From NCBI RefSeq assembly GCF_033763495.1, contig NZ_JANRKL010000035.1, forward strand, positions 124,001 to 188,000: a stretch of DNA of 64,000 bases, written 5' to 3'. Made by a program: the position numbers and the translations under genes. The notes below the pieces were generated by a model. That model saw only the letters and a program-made list of their open reading frames with translations, made no database searches and was not told where the DNA came from. The number at the start of each line of letters is the position of its first letter. The stretch's first letter is position 1. This document shows, piece by piece, positions 8,714 to 15,807 of this stretch. Source of the stretch: Haliscomenobacter sp033763495. GTDB lineage: Bacteria; Bacteroidota; Bacteroidia; Chitinophagales; Saprospiraceae.

Positions 8714-9009
8714 TCTTTAAATCCTTTCATCAAACTAGATGGGAAAAAACAAACCTACCCCTATCTTTTTCTTATAAAAAAAAATTTGCGCGGAGTGTAT
8801 TTAAAGATTTACAAAAAAAATTCCCTTGCGGGGAACTTATACACCCACACCTCGGTTTACACCTACAATTCAACAATTAGAAGGTCAAAAACCTGTACAC
8901 ATGACACGCTCATCATTTTTCACCACAGTACTCCGACGCCAGGCTTCTCCGGCAGCGCAACCGATCCGAGATCGGGAGGGTGCTGAGGTTCGAGAGCGTG
9001 GATAAACCC
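8714..9009. other. gene-free stretch, no coding signal recognised
   Basis: About 300 bp without a credible protein gene. It holds A/T-rich runs near 8775-8815, a small TTCCC/GGGGAA hairpin near 8820, and a GC-rich part at 8935-9000 with a CCGAT-CCGAG-ATCGG stem. The upstream promoter of the TonB receptor should lie here but no exact TAnnTTTG box was found. A small structured RNA in the GC-rich part is possible but unsupported. Confidence 0.4.
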
Positions 9010-9065
9010 ACTGCTCAAGCCATGGCTTGAGCAGTAGTGTGGCCTCCCACGGGTGAATCCGTGGG
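9010..9065. repeat. two adjacent perfect palindromes upstream of the tRNA genes
   Basis: Bases 9010-9035 form a perfect 26-bp palindrome centred on CCATGG (half site ACTGCTCAAGCCA). Bases 9046-9065 form a second stem, CCCACGG and CCGTGGG with a 6-nt loop. Both lie in the gene-free stretch 70-120 bp before tRNA-Asp. They could be RNA hairpins or dispersed repeat copies. Confidence 0.65.
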
Positions 9066-9130
9066 TTGGCGGGAACCATCGCAGAGCAGAATTTCAGCTC
9101 AATTACAATTTTACACATCACATACGATAG

Positions 9131-9202
9131 GGTGCTGTAGTTCAATGGTAGAGCAGGGGATTGTCTATCCTCAAGTTGCGGGTTCGAGTCCCGTCGGTAC
9201 CG
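9131..9202 (+). tRNA. tRNA-Asp (anticodon GTC)
   Basis: Folds as a standard 72-nt cloverleaf. The acceptor stem GGTGCTG pairs with CGGTACC (two G-U pairs) with discriminator G. D stem is GTTC/GAGC. The anticodon stem GGGGA/TCCTC encloses loop TTGTCTA with anticodon GTC. T arm is GCGGG-TTCGAGT-CCCGT. The CCA end is not encoded, as is usual in Bacteroidota. Confidence 0.93.
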
Positions 9203-9207
9203 CAAAT

Positions 9208-9278
9208 AGCTTTGTCGTTCAATGGAAGGATATCAGATTACGAATCTGAGGATCGGGGTTCGAGTCCCTGCAAGGCTA
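9208..9278 (+). tRNA. tRNA-Arg (anticodon ACG)
   Basis: Starts five bases after tRNA-Asp, so the two are co-transcribed. The acceptor stem AGCTTTG pairs with CAAGGCT, with discriminator A. The anticodon stem TCAGA/TCTGA encloses loop TTACGAA with anticodon ACG, in which A34 is normally edited to inosine by TadA. T arm is CGGGG-TTCGAGT-CCCTG. The D stem (GTTC/GGAT) is weak with G-U pairs. CCA is not encoded. Confidence 0.92.
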
Positions 9279-9312
9279 CGAGCCACATAGCCCTGACCAA
9301 GGCTCCGTAATT

Positions 9313-9340
9313 GTTGGGACGCACGGCCGTGCGTCCCAAC
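9313..9340. repeat. perfect 28-bp palindrome after the tRNA pair
   Basis: Half site GTTGGGACGCACGG followed directly by its exact complement. It sits 35 bp after tRNA-Arg, so it may end the tRNA transcript, but there is no T-run. GGGACGCACGGCCGTGCGTCCC-like palindromes are, to my knowledge, dispersed in several Bacteroidota and cyanobacterial genomes, so it may be a repeat copy rather than a dedicated terminator. Confidence 0.7.
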
Positions 9341-9423
9341 AGCGCATTGCTCCAAATTTTGTCGGGATTCATATTATTATAGGGCCTTTAAGCGTATAAT
9401 ATGCAATAATCACGAACCTAAAC

Positions 9424-11250
9424 ATGCAACACCACCAAATCACCCTCTTCTTTTGCCTATTTGTTCTCCACCAAATAGTCGCCCAAACCGACGCCACCAT
9501 CCTTAGCTCCATCCGCCAGGAATCCGCCCACAACTCCCAGGTCATGCACACCTTGAGCCAGTTATCCGACGTACATGGCCCTCGCCTGATGGGCACCCCG
9601 AACTATTACCAGGCGGCCCTCTGGGCCCAGCAACAACTCAAATCCTGGGGCATTGCCAAGGTGGATTTACAATCCTTCGATCGAGGGCATCGCGGTTGGG
9701 CGGTACAGCATTTTCAAGTGGAAATGACTGTGCCCCAAAACAGCCATATCCCGGCCTACCCGCTTGCTTATACCGCTTCTACGGAAGGTGTGAAAGAAGG
9801 CGAAGTCATTTACCTGCCGAGCCTTGATTCTGTTTATGCCTTTAGTGGCAAACTACAGGGCAAAATCCTGCTGCTTGGCTCCTTTTACCAACCTGTGAGC
9901 AATATCTTCCAGCCATTTGCGCAACGCTTAACACCTGGTATTTTGCAACAAGCCGAACAAAACCCCGATCCCAACGACCTGATCATCGGCTACCACAGTC
10001 GGCGCTCCACCCCTCAGGTATTTCAATTGCAAAACCTGATCCGCAAGCGCCGGGAACAGTTTTTGAATTTTTGCAAAAGCCAAAAAGTACTGGCACTACT
10101 CGAACCCAGCGACTTTCCTTACGGGATTCTGCACGCCGATGGCAACCGGGCCATTCCTTCCTATATGCGGGTAGGAGACATTCAGCCCATTGCCTCCTTT
10201 GTCATTGCCAATGAGCATTTTGGGAGGCTGTTACGGCTAATCAAAATGGGAATTAAGCCCAAATTAAAGGTCGAACTTAAGGCCCAATTTTACCAGGAGC
10301 CCAAATACAACGTCAATGTCATCGCTGAAATACCCGGTAGCGACCCTATTCTCAAAGATGAATTGGTAATCATCGGCGCCCACCTCGATAGTTGGCACGC
10401 TGGAACCGGAGCAGTCGACAATGCTTCAGGTTGTGCGATCATGTTAGAAGCGCTTCGCCTCCTGCAAGCCAGCGGGGAAAAGCCCAAACGGACCATCCGC
10501 CTGGCCTTATGGGGTGGAGAAGAGCAGATTTTTGCGGGTTCGGCGGCTTATGTAGAACAAAAAGTGGGCGACCTCAACACCGCAGCTGCACAAAAAGAAC
10601 AATCCAAAATTTCGGCCTATTTCAACCTGGACAATGGAGCAGGTAAAATCCGGGGCATTTACCTGATGGCCAACCCGGAGCTTAAACCCATTTTTGCAGA
10701 GATGCTCCGCCCTTTTGCCCCCGACACCATCTTAACCCTACAAAACGCCAATCAAAGCGATCACGAGTTGTTCGACTTTCAAAACATTCCAGCCTTTCAG
10801 TTCATTCAGGACCCGCTCGACTACATGAGCGCAGTGCACCATACCAATCTGGACCTATACGAATACGTCCCAGCCAAAGACCAACAGGCCAACGCCGAAT
10901 TGGTGGCGTACCTGGCATATCAAGTAGCACAGCGGGCGGATCTTTTGCCACGCAAAAAGTTCAACTCACCGATCCCCAGCCTGGTGGGCAATGCCCATTT
11001 TCAAGTAAAAGGATTTTTGCAGGCCCAGCAAGTTAGTTTGGTTAGCGATTTCAACAACTGGAACATGTTCGGCACACCTTTGGCTAAAACTGCGGATGGT
11101 TGGGAATGCCGCCTCGAGCTTCCACCCGGCAAATACCTCTACAAGTTCATCGTGGACGGAGATTGGACTGCTGACCCAAGCACGCCCAGCGATAAACTGC
11201 TCAGAGATGGTAAAGGGCATGCTGGTTTGACAGAATTTTGGGTGAAATAA
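9424..11250 (+). CDS. secreted M28 family metallopeptidase with C-terminal CBM48/AMPK-like domain
   Basis: A 608-aa protein with a signal peptide (MQHHQITLFFCLFVLHQIVAQ). The M28 aminopeptidase core carries the di-zinc ligands H320 (GAHLDSW), D332 (AVDNASG), E366/E367 (GGEEQ), D403 (FNLDNG) and H472 or H473 (AVHHTNLD). A PA-like insertion precedes the core at about residues 110-300. From about residue 520 a separate domain with VSDFNNWNMFGTPL, WECRLELPPGKYLYKFIVDGDW resembles the glycogen-binding (CBM48/AMPK beta) fold. M28 enzymes of this kind release amino acids from peptides outside the cytoplasm. The added carbohydrate-binding-like domain is unusual. It may bind glucan or simply act as an Ig-like C-terminal module. 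Confidence 0.9.
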   Translation: MQHHQITLFFCLFVLHQIVAQTDATILSSIRQESAHNSQVMHTLSQLSDVHGPRLMGTPNYYQAALWAQQQLKSWGIAKVDLQSFDRGHRGWAVQHFQVEMTVPQNSHIPAYPLAYTASTEGVKEGEVIYLPSLDSVYAFSGKLQGKILLLGSFYQPVSNIFQPFAQRLTPGILQQAEQNPDPNDLIIGYHSRRSTPQVFQLQNLIRKRREQFLNFCKSQKVLALLEPSDFPYGILHADGNRAIPSYMRVGDIQPIASFVIANEHFGRLLRLIKMGIKPKLKVELKAQFYQEPKYNVNVIAEIPGSDPILKDELVIIGAHLDSWHAGTGAVDNASGCAIMLEALRLLQASGEKPKRTIRLALWGGEEQIFAGSAAYVEQKVGDLNTAAAQKEQSKISAYFNLDNGAGKIRGIYLMANPELKPIFAEMLRPFAPDTILTLQNANQSDHELFDFQNIPAFQFIQDPLDYMSAVHHTNLDLYEYVPAKDQQANAELVAYLAYQVAQRADLLPRKKFNSPIPSLVGNAHFQVKGFLQAQQVSLVSDFNNWNMFGTPLAKTADGWECRLELPPGKYLYKFIVDGDWTADPSTPSDKLLRDGKGHAGLTEFWVK

Positions 11251-11357
11251 AGCTTTGTGAATGGAAACGAAATAAATTTCCACTCCCGAAGCAGAAGGGT
11301 ACAGGAAACTTCTGACCAAATTATTCCTACTTTTAAGCCGAACAAAACAAAAAACCT

Positions 11358-12764
11358 ATGTCAGAAGTCCAAATGGAGCAAACAATCGTCGCTCAAAGTG
11401 AAGAATTTGAACGCGAGCCAGTGCCCCAATCAAAGTGGAAAAGTTGGAAAAGCTTTTTGGGTATGTACGCTGGTGAACATGTAGCCGGCACCGAATTCAT
11501 CATTGGCCCATTGTTCCTCACCACCGGGGTTAGTGCTTTCGACCTCATTGTCGGGCTATTGATAGGCAACCTCATGGCCGTTTTGTGTTGGCGTTTTTTG
11601 ACCGCTGAAATTGCTGTCAAACACCGCTTGACCCTTTATTATCAGTTAGAAAAAATTTGCGGCAAAAACCTGGTCAAGTTTTACAACGTAGCCAATGGAG
11701 TCCTGTTTTGTTTTTTGGCGGGTTCCATGATCACCGTTTCCACCACCGCGGTTGGAATCCCTTTTGATCTTCCAATGCCCGCCCTCAACGATACGATGCC
11801 CAATGGAGTCCCCTGGGTTGTCATTGTACTGATTACCGGAGCCCTGACCTCCGTTATTGCCGCCCGGGGTTATGATTCGGTGGCCAAGGCTGCCAACTGG
11901 ATGGTGCCTTTTATCCTGTTCGCATTTGTCGCCGCAGCCGTAGTAGCTCTGGGGCAACTGGGGGTAAAAAATTTCAGTGACTTTTGGAACATCTGGGGTG
12001 AAGGCTCTGAACCATTCCCCGGTAAAATCAAATATACTTTCTGGCATGTAGTGCTTTGGTCCTGGTTTTGCAATGCGGCCATGCACATTGGTATGTCTGA
12101 CCTCTCGGTGTTGCGCTACGCCCGCAAGGCCAGCGCAGGTTGGACCACCGCCGCAGGTATGTTTGTGGGGCATTACATGGCCTGGATTGCTGCGGCTTTG
12201 CTGTATGCGGTGTACCTGAAAAGTGCTGAAGCACAGGCCATGTTGGCTCAAGGCATTGCACCTCCGGTTGCTCCCGGCCCATTGGCATATGGGGCCATCG
12301 GCTATTTGGGCGTCCTAGCCGTTATTTTGGCCAGTTGGACTACAGCCAATCCCACCATTTATCGCGCAGGTCTGGCTTTTCAGGCCATCTTTCCCAAATC
12401 TTCTACCTTTTGGATGACCATGCTGGCAGGCGGCATTGCTACTGTCGCTGGGATTTTCCCGGCTTTTGCCATGAAGTTACTGGATTTTGTAGCACTGTAC
12501 GGCTTCATCCTCGCGCCCATCGGTGCCATCATTGCTTTTGAACATTTTTTTGGGGCCAAATACGGCATTATCAGCAATTATGCCGAAAAGGCAGGGATTT
12601 CCTTCAATGTTGCAGTGCTGGCAGCATGGGTGCTTAGCGCAGGACTGTGTTATGTGCTTTCGGTGACACAGGGCATCTTTTTGTCCTTTTTGACCTTGCC
12701 GGCCTGGTTGGCTTGTGGGATCTTGTACTTGGTGCTGAGTAAGTGGTGGCAGAAGGCAGTGTAG
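11358..12764 (+). CDS. NCS1-like nucleobase/cation symporter (purine-cytosine permease family)
   Basis: A 468-aa polytopic inner-membrane protein with about 12 hydrophobic segments. After a polar N-terminus of about 30 residues the first helices contain GEHVAGTEFIIGPLFLTTGVSAFDLIVGLLIGNLMAVLCW, which follows the NCS1/CodB pattern, including the conserved NL in helix 2. Members import purines, cytosine, allantoin, hydantoin or thiamine precursors with Na+ or H+. The substrate cannot be read. Twenty-one bases separate it from the flavoprotein gene downstream, so the two may be co-transcribed. Confidence 0.75.
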   Translation: MSEVQMEQTIVAQSEEFEREPVPQSKWKSWKSFLGMYAGEHVAGTEFIIGPLFLTTGVSAFDLIVGLLIGNLMAVLCWRFLTAEIAVKHRLTLYYQLEKICGKNLVKFYNVANGVLFCFLAGSMITVSTTAVGIPFDLPMPALNDTMPNGVPWVVIVLITGALTSVIAARGYDSVAKAANWMVPFILFAFVAAAVVALGQLGVKNFSDFWNIWGEGSEPFPGKIKYTFWHVVLWSWFCNAAMHIGMSDLSVLRYARKASAGWTTAAGMFVGHYMAWIAAALLYAVYLKSAEAQAMLAQGIAPPVAPGPLAYGAIGYLGVLAVILASWTTANPTIYRAGLAFQAIFPKSSTFWMTMLAGGIATVAGIFPAFAMKLLDFVALYGFILAPIGAIIAFEHFFGAKYGIISNYAEKAGISFNVAVLAAWVLSAGLCYVLSVTQGIFLSFLTLPAWLACGILYLVLSKWWQKAV

Positions 12765-12785
12765 GCTTAATACTCAACCTTCATC

Positions 12786-14012
12786 ATGAATCAAACAATC
12801 ATCATCATAGGTGGCGGTGCTGCCGGTTTTTTTACCGCCATTCGGGCAGCCGAATGTGCCCCCGGTGCACAGGTCATTATTTTGGAAAAAAGTAAGGATG
12901 TATTGGGCAAGGTCAAAGTATCTGGCGGTGGGCGGTGCAACCTGACCCACGCCTGTTTTATTCCTCGCGAACTCAGTAAATTTTATCCTCGTGGGGAAAA
13001 AGAATTGCTCGGGCCTTTCAATCGCTTTGCTTGCGGTGACACCATCGACTGGTTTGAAAAAAGAGGGGTCGCTACCAAAATTGAGGAAGATGGCCGCATG
13101 TTTCCCACCAGTGATGATTCCCAAACTGTTATCGATTGCCTCTGGAGTGCTGCCCGCAAAGCTGGCGTAAAAGTATACACCAATACTCCGCTTAAAAACA
13201 TCAAAGCGCCTACTCAGGCTGGCAAAACCTGGGTCATCGAAACCAGCAACCAAACCTTACATGCCCATAAAGTAATGATGGCTACCGGCAGTGCACCGAG
13301 CATGTGGGATTTGTTGGCCAAATTGGGTCATCAAATTGTCCCGCCAGTTCCGTCCCTATTTACTTTCAATATTAAAGATGCCCGTTTGAGTGATCTACTA
13401 GGTGTATCTGTTCCGCTGGCTGAAGTGCAGGTGGAGGGCCAAAAGTTGCGCAGTTCTGGCCCCTTGTTGATCACCCATTGGGGTTTGAGTGGTCCTGCTA
13501 TTCTGAAGTTATCAGCCTGGGGCGCCCGCGAATTAGCCGCCTTGAACTACCGTTTTGTGGTGCGGGTCAACTGGATCATGTCTAAAACGGAAAGTACACG
13601 CGAGGATCTCGAGGAATTAAAACAAGAGGATGGCCGCAAAATGGTCATGGCCAATGCCCAATTCGGCCTGGCCAACCGCTTGTGGAAACGCCTCGTTCAA
13701 GCTGCAGGCATTCGAGAAGACAAACGTTGGGCGGATCTGAGCAAAAAAGAAATCCAGGCCTTGGCAGAAGAATTGACCCAAGGCCGTTTTCAAGTTAATG
13801 GCAAAAGCACCTTCAAAGAAGAATTTGTGACGGCAGGCGGTGTAGATTTGAAAGAGGTAGATTTTAAAACTTTCGAAAGCAAGTTGTTTCCAGGGCTGTT
13901 TTTTGCTGGCGAAGTGCTGAATATTGACGCCATAACGGGCGGTTTCAACTTTCAGGCAGCCTGGACGGGAGGATGGATTGCAGGGGAGGCGATGTCCAAA
14001 CTTGAGCGGTAA
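12786..14012 (+). CDS. HI0933/BaiN-type NAD(P)/FAD-dependent flavoprotein
   Basis: A 408-aa protein whose N-terminus has the FAD dinucleotide motif IIIIGGGAAGFFTAIRAAE, followed by VKVSGGGRCNLTH, a hallmark of the HI0933 family. The C-terminus carries FFAGEVLNIDAITGGFNFQAAWTGG, where the second FAD-contacting segment lies. Length matches the family. Members include RdsA/BaiN-like proteins and YhiN; physiological substrates are mostly unknown, and bile-acid reduction is established only for particular gut enzymes. Probably in the operon with the permease upstream. Its stop codon abuts the end of the convergent Uma2 gene without a gap. Confidence 0.9.
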   Translation: MNQTIIIIGGGAAGFFTAIRAAECAPGAQVIILEKSKDVLGKVKVSGGGRCNLTHACFIPRELSKFYPRGEKELLGPFNRFACGDTIDWFEKRGVATKIEEDGRMFPTSDDSQTVIDCLWSAARKAGVKVYTNTPLKNIKAPTQAGKTWVIETSNQTLHAHKVMMATGSAPSMWDLLAKLGHQIVPPVPSLFTFNIKDARLSDLLGVSVPLAEVQVEGQKLRSSGPLLITHWGLSGPAILKLSAWGARELAALNYRFVVRVNWIMSKTESTREDLEELKQEDGRKMVMANAQFGLANRLWKRLVQAAGIREDKRWADLSKKEIQALAEELTQGRFQVNGKSTFKEEFVTAGGVDLKEVDFKTFESKLFPGLFFAGEVLNIDAITGGFNFQAAWTGGWIAGEAMSKLER

Positions 14013-14594
14013 TTAAGGATTTAAATCCACTCCTTTGTAAATGCCTAGCATCGGGATTTCCAGACCCATAGATTGTAAGGGAATCATGTCTTCCAAGTTG
14101 TAATAATCAGAAGTACGCCACAGGTCTGGTGCTTCACGGAAGAAACGTGACACATGATGCTGCTCCTGGCTCACCAATAAGTATTCTGAAAAACTGGGGA
14201 TGCTGCGGTAATAGCCAAATTTACTATTGTTGTCATAACCCTGGCTACTTGGAGAGGTCACTTCTACAACAAGTAAAGGATTGGTTATGATGTCTCGCCG
14301 ATTGTTGTACAGCTCAGGTTTTAGTGCAATTGTAACTGCATCGGGATATAAAAAGCGATTGAATTTTTCAATCCATATTTTCATGTCGCTACTGTATACC
14401 TTAAAAACAGCATCTTTTGCATCTATGGCAATATTGAGCTGAGTAATTAATTTACCGCTAAGTTCATTATGAGTTGTAGTTCCTCCGGCCATCTCGATAA
14501 TTTTTCCATTATGGTACTCGTGTTTAGAAAGGCTGTGTGCTTCTAACTCCAGGTATTCCTCGATGGTAAAAATTTGACTTGCCGTAATCGTCAT
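14013..14594 (-). CDS. Uma2 family (DUF820) PD-(D/E)XK nuclease-fold protein
   Basis: A 193-aa protein with FTIEEYLELEAH, YHNGKIIEMAGGTTTHNELSG, YPDAV and LLVVEVTSPS followed by a tyrosine-rich SKFGYYRSIPSFSEYLLV. This is the usual Uma2 order, where the D of PD and the E of VEV are the expected metal ligands of the restriction-endonuclease-like fold. The family is abundant in cyanobacteria and some Bacteroidota, often in many divergent copies, and its biological role is unknown. A second, distant member lies at 50569-51198. Start ATG at 14594. No partner gene is evident. Confidence 0.87.
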   Translation of the reverse strand: MTITASQIFTIEEYLELEAHSLSKHEYHNGKIIEMAGGTTTHNELSGKLITQLNIAIDAKDAVFKVYSSDMKIWIEKFNRFLYPDAVTIALKPELYNNRRDIITNPLLVVEVTSPSSQGYDNNSKFGYYRSIPSFSEYLLVSQEQHHVSRFFREAPDLWRTSDYYNLEDMIPLQSMGLEIPMLGIYKGVDLNP

Positions 14595-14628
14595 GGTTCG
14601 GAATTTATCAGCACAAGTTAAAGCATTT

Positions 14629-15690
14629 TTAAAACAAACTCAACTGTCCATTTTTGAATTGTTGGTGCAGCTCCAAATTGTAAACAGGCAGCTTGTTCTC
14701 CTTGAAGTACAACTTCTTCGCCAATTGGTACTGCTGTGCGATGATGTCTGCAATTTTTCCTTCGCCCCGCATGCGGATACCCGGGCGATTGTCGTTGAGC
14801 TGGCCGTTGTGGCAGTCGCGGATGCGGTTGAGCACCCGCTCGGCACGATCAGGCAGGGCTTTGTGAATCCAGTCTTCAAAGATGGGGCCAATGTCACCAT
14901 TGAGGCGCACCACTTGATAGCCCATCGCGCTAGCCCCCATTTCCGCCGCTTTTTCTGCCATTGGAATCAATTCATGGTCGTTCAGGCCGGGAATGATTGG
15001 AGCCAGAAGTGCCATAACCGGGATGCCGTTGTCAGCCAGTGTTTTTAGGGTTTTGAAACGGCTGTTCACCGAAGCAGTTCGTGGTTCCAGTACCCTGCGC
15101 AGGTCTTCATCCAAATTGGTGATCGACAGGCAAACGTGTACGAGGTTTTCCGAAGCCAATTGTTTCAAAAGATCCAAATCCCGCAAAATGAGGCTATTTT
15201 TGGTAATCATACCCACCGGGTGGCGGTATTTCCATAGCACCTCCAGGATTTGGCGGGTGATTTTATACTCTCGTTCAGCGGGTTGATAACAATCGGTATT
15301 GCCAGACAACATGAGTGGTACCGCCTTCCAGGTAGGTTTGCGGATGGCTTCGGTCAACAAACGTGGTACATCTTTTTTGACCAGGATTTTTTGTTCAAAA
15401 TCCATCCCGGCGCTGTAACCCCAATAAGTGTGGGTGTTGCGGGCATAACAATAAATGCAGCCATGCTCGCAACCCTGGTAGGGATTGAGCGAAAAGCCCA
15501 TACCTACATCTTCACTTTCGACCTTATTGAGGATGGTTTTGGGATAAACTTCGATGTACTCGGTAGGCAATTGCAGGCTCTCTTCCCACTCTTCAGCCGG
15601 AATAGGCGCGCTATCGTACACAAGTTTGTGGTACGGATTGGGTGTATTGATTTGGGCTCCGCGGCCTTTGAAGTAGGGCGTTTCTGGCAT
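14629..15690 (-). CDS. PA0069 family radical SAM protein (spore photoproduct lyase-like)
   Basis: A 353-aa protein with the conserved N-terminal FKGRGAQINTPN and then GCEHGCIYCYARNTHTYWGY. The cluster cysteines are C74, C78 and C81 (CxxxCxxC), which bind the 4Fe-4S cluster that cleaves S-adenosylmethionine. Later motifs include LMLSGNTDCYQPAEREY and MITKNSLILRDLDLL. The family resembles the SplB radical SAM core, but its substrate is not known. The start is secure because the KGRGAQ block begins at residue 8. A perfect 32-bp inverted repeat ends exactly at the ATG, so the leader has no visible ribosome binding site outside the hairpin. Confidence 0.9.
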   Translation of the reverse strand: MPETPYFKGRGAQINTPNPYHKLVYDSAPIPAEEWEESLQLPTEYIEVYPKTILNKVESEDVGMGFSLNPYQGCEHGCIYCYARNTHTYWGYSAGMDFEQKILVKKDVPRLLTEAIRKPTWKAVPLMLSGNTDCYQPAEREYKITRQILEVLWKYRHPVGMITKNSLILRDLDLLKQLASENLVHVCLSITNLDEDLRRVLEPRTASVNSRFKTLKTLADNGIPVMALLAPIIPGLNDHELIPMAEKAAEMGASAMGYQVVRLNGDIGPIFEDWIHKALPDRAERVLNRIRDCHNGQLNDNRPGIRMRGEGKIADIIAQQYQLAKKLYFKENKLPVYNLELHQQFKNGQLSLF

Positions 15691-15774
15691 GATGTAAATT
15701 TGAGCACACTACCCTCAACGGCACTTCGGCTTCGCTCAGTGACCGTTGAGGGTAGTGTGCTCAAATTTACATCA
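15690..15774. repeat. perfect 32-bp inverted repeat touching the radical SAM start codon
   Basis: Left arm 15690-15721 and right arm 15743-15774 are exact complements. The 21-nt loop on the minus strand contains CACTGAGCGAAGCCGAAGTG. The same 20-mer with one base changed is the loop core of the element at 56023-56142. The left arm includes the last base of the start codon of the radical SAM gene (ATG at 15690-15688), so on the mRNA the hairpin would reach the initiation site. Confidence 0.9.
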
Positions 15775-15807
15775 ATTATTTTTAAAATCAAAAAATAAAA
15801 ACAATTG

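Noticed and set aside
8935..9005. Possible extra tRNA upstream of tRNA-Asp
   Set aside because: GAGGTTCGAGAG looks like part of a T arm, but no acceptor, anticodon or T stem can be paired on either strand.
12774..13253. 159-residue frame antisense to the flavoprotein gene
   Set aside because: Fully overlapped by a strongly recognised gene and without family features.
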